This document shows, one piece after another, positions 6,242 to 7,988 of a DNA stretch of 7,988 bases. The stretch's first letter is position 1. Every line of letters begins with the position of its first letter. The translations under genes and the position numbers were made by a program. The notes beneath the pieces are model-generated. The model was not told where the DNA came from. It was given only the letters and a program-made list of their open reading frames with translations, and did not search any database. The stretch is from Alphaproteobacteria bacterium (GTDB taxonomy: Bacteria; Pseudomonadota; Alphaproteobacteria; Rhizobiales; Hyphomicrobiaceae): NCBI GenBank assembly GCA_022600335.1, contig JAHZKN010000067.1:1-7988 (forward strand). Direction: 5' to 3'.

Positions 6242-6250
6242 TGCACGAAT
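6227..6250 (-). repeat. Two 8-bp direct repeats at the prfB promoter
   Basis: ATTCGTGC (minus strand) occurs exactly twice, at 6250-6243 and 6234-6227, a 16-base period. One copy ends just upstream of the proposed -35 hexamer and the other lies in the spacer. This could be an operator for a tandem-binding regulator, or chance. Confidence 0.35.
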
Positions 6251-6317
6251 GCGCGCAGTCGGCGGAAAACAGAATTGCGTGGATGCCGCAAAACCAACCC
6301 GTGGGACGCTAAGCAAA

Positions 6318-6335
6318 CCGTCCTTAAAGCGACGG
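6318..6335 (-). terminator. Possible weak terminator after mrcA
   Basis: On the minus strand CCGTC (6335-6331) and GACGG (6322-6318) form a 5-bp stem with an 8-base loop, followed by TTTGCTT. It lies 17 bases past the mrcA stop. The stem is short and the T run is broken, so termination may be partial and some read-through into prfB is possible. Confidence 0.3.
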
Positions 6336-6351
6336 CCTGTACGTCCGGGTG

Positions 6352-7988
6352 TCACCAAAGACCACCGCGGCCAGGGCCAAGCGTGCCAGGCCCGCCGCGC
6401 CCGGGGCCCTGTTGCCACCCACGATCCGGCGAGTAGCTATCATCGTATTGACCATCAGGGCTTGTCGTTTCTGAAAATCCAACCACGGAATACGCATCGT
6501 CTGGATATTCATTTGGCTTAAAGGCTTCCGTTGTTGTGTTCGGATCACCGGGGTTGGCTCTCAGACCAGTACGCGGGTTCACTTGCACCAGGCGAATGCC
6601 TGGTGGCACACGAAACGGGGTTGCCGGCTTACCAGCTTGTGCCATCTTCATGAAGTTACCAAAAATCGGGGCCGCGACTTTACCGCCGGTTTGTCCTTTG
6701 CCCATCGGTTTTGGCGTATCAAAGCCGACATAGACGCCGACAACCAGATCCGGCGAGTAGCCGATAAACCACGCATCTTTTTCTTCGTTGGTTGTGCCGG
6801 TTTTGCCAGCCAATGGCATGCCAAGTTTTTTCAAGCTGGTGGCTGTGCCACGCTGCACCACACCTTCGAGCATCGATGTAATTTGAAAGGCCGTATGTGG
6901 ATCAATGATCTGGCGACGATCATCGGACAGGACAGGTTCCGACACATTCTCCGACCAGTCTGACACAACACAAGCACTGCAGGTCCGGCGATCATGTTGC
7001 CAAATAGATTTACCCCAGCGATCTTGAATGCGATCAATCAACGTGGCCCGCACGCGCTTGCCGCCATTGGCGAAAACAGAATATGCGGTGACCATACGCA
7101 GAAGTGTCGTTTCACCAGCGCCAAGCGACATCGACAGCACCGGCAGCAAATCTTCATAAACGCCAAACCGGCGCGCATATTCCGTGATCAACGGCATGCC
7201 CATATCTTGCGCCAGGCGCACGGTCATTTGATTGCGTGATTTTTCTATGCCGGTGCGCAGTGTAGTGGGTCCGTACGAACTATTTTTCCTGTAGTTCTCT
7301 GGTCGCCACACTTCCTTGCCGGGGCCCTGTTCAATTTCGATCGGAGCATCGAGAATAATCGACGTTGGCTTATAGCCATTATCAAGGGCTGCTGCATAAA
7401 CAACAGGCTTAAACGACGAGCCTGGCTGGCGCTTAGCCTGCACGGCGCGATCAAACTGGCTCATATCGAAAGAGAACCCGCCGGCAATGGCCAACACGCG
7501 GCCGGTGTGCGGATCCATGGCCACCAGACCGCCGCTGACTTCTGGGATCTGCATGAGTGTCCAAACACCATCAAGTTTTTCAGAGTCCTTAGGGGCGACA
7601 TAGATGACATCACCAACATTCAGCACGCTGGTGGCAGACTTGGGTGCGCCCTTACCTTTCGCTTTGGCCCATTTCATTTCAGCAAATTTGATCTCGACCG
7701 CCTCACGGCCCTTGACGAATTTGCCGGCTTGCGACTTCGCTGGCTTGAGACCAACAACGGCTTTTGCCGCCGTGACATCAAGCACAACACCCAATCGCCA
7801 CGGTTGAATATCGCGCGGTGAATCAATCTTACCCAGCGCCAGACCCCAATCGCCTGCAATGTCAATTTTTGCTGCTGGACCGCGCCATCCTTTGCGCCGG
7901 TCATACGCCACCAGTCCATCCATCAGCGCCTGTTTGGCAAGTCCCTGCAATCGTGGATCAAGCGTGGTGCGCACTGACAAGCCACCGG
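6352..7988 (-). CDS. mrcA: Penicillin-binding protein 1A, C-terminal part (transpeptidase), 5'-truncated
   Basis: PBP1A is a bifunctional inner-membrane enzyme that polymerises glycan strands and makes 4-3 peptidoglycan cross-links. The frame stays open to the right edge, so the membrane anchor and glycosyltransferase domain lie outside the window; the TTG at 7980 is not a real start. Counting residues from 7980, SVRTTLDPRLQ (2-12) marks the linker, about 30-150 the OB-like domain between the two enzymatic halves, and about 150-450 the transpeptidase. Its three active-site motifs are intact: SSFK at 188-191 (nucleophile Ser188, codon 7419-7417), SRN at 248-250 and KTGTT at 393-397. A CSAC motif at 334-337 sits in a loop before the KTG motif. 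The tail ends in a Gly/Pro/Arg-rich stretch with GPGRGG twice. The stop is TGA at 6354-6352. Assignment to PBP1A rather than another class A PBP rests on the OB domain and on prfB following it. Confidence 0.95.
   Translation of the reverse strand, partial: GGLSVRTTLDPRLQGLAKQALMDGLVAYDRRKGWRGPAAKIDIAGDWGLALGKIDSPRDIQPWRLGVVLDVTAAKAVVGLKPAKSQAGKFVKGREAVEIKFAEMKWAKAKGKGAPKSATSVLNVGDVIYVAPKDSEKLDGVWTLMQIPEVSGGLVAMDPHTGRVLAIAGGFSFDMSQFDRAVQAKRQPGSSFKPVVYAAALDNGYKPTSIILDAPIEIEQGPGKEVWRPENYRKNSSYGPTTLRTGIEKSRNQMTVRLAQDMGMPLITEYARRFGVYEDLLPVLSMSLGAGETTLLRMVTAYSVFANGGKRVRATLIDRIQDRWGKSIWQHDRRTCSACVVSDWSENVSEPVLSDDRRQIIDPHTAFQITSMLEGVVQRGTATSLKKLGMPLAGKTGTTNEEKDAWFIGYSPDLVVGVYVGFDTPKPMGKGQTGGKVAAPIFGNFMKMAQAGKPATPFRVPPGIRLVQVNPRTGLRANPGDPNTTTEAFKPNEYPDDAYSVVGFSETTSPDGQYDDSYSPDRGWQQGPGRGGPGTLGPGRGGLW

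Noticed and set aside
6104..6418. 105-residue minus-strand ORF spanning the mrcA-prfB gap
   Set aside because: Only its last 23 codons (from ATG 6172) are real, as the zero-frame part of prfB. The rest overlaps the mrcA end and the promoter region.
7507..7821. Plus-strand 104-residue ORF opposite mrcA
   Set aside because: Antisense shadow of a conserved PBP1A domain with no ribosome binding site or recognisable motif.
1..7988. Defence, toxin-antitoxin, phage or mobile-element system
   Set aside because: No transposase, integrase, nuclease, toxin-like pair, terminal repeats or CRISPR-like spacing was found; the gene content is core cell-wall and translation functions.

Overview
The window reads as ordinary chromosomal DNA of an alphaproteobacterium, most likely of the order Hyphomicrobiales. 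The basis is gene order and protein style: mrcA (PBP1A) directly upstream of prfB, a PBP1A with a CxxC loop in its transpeptidase domain, and a long two-domain L,D-transpeptidase with a coiled-coil middle. I see no phage, plasmid, insertion sequence, CRISPR, tRNA or rRNA signal. The genus cannot be named from this sequence alone.

Layout. Bases 1-1496 (+) hold the 3' part of an L,D-transpeptidase gene that begins before the window. It ends at a strong, symmetric hairpin (1520-1552) that can also stop the converging gene. Bases 1635-2231 (-) encode an NnrU-family membrane protein. Bases 2232-2566 have no convincing gene and probably carry the control regions of two divergent units. A candidate 37-codon ORF (2567-2680, +) overlaps by one base the start of an unrecognised 167-residue protein with one C-terminal membrane helix (2680-3183, +).

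From the right edge, everything is on the minus strand: mrcA/PBP1A (6352 to beyond 7988), then prfB/RF2 (6172-5038) with its own likely promoter and a classical +1 programmed frameshift, then a class I SAM-dependent methyltransferase (5007-4111) and a SpoU/TrmH-family RNA methyltransferase (4109-3219). The last three are separated by 30 and 1 bases and look like one transcription unit devoted to translation: release factor 2 and two likely RNA-modifying enzymes. The two outer genes, PBP1A and the L,D-transpeptidase, make the 4-3 and 3-3 types of peptidoglycan cross-link respectively.

Most notable points: the L,D-transpeptidase carries a second, catalytically dead copy of the YkuD fold at its C terminus; a short Cys-containing ORF that escapes usual length cut-offs sits with a stop/start overlap before the orphan membrane protein; and the prfB frameshift site lies inside a near-perfect palindrome with a second Shine-Dalgarno-like hexamer upstream. 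I found no evidence of a wholly new biological system here.
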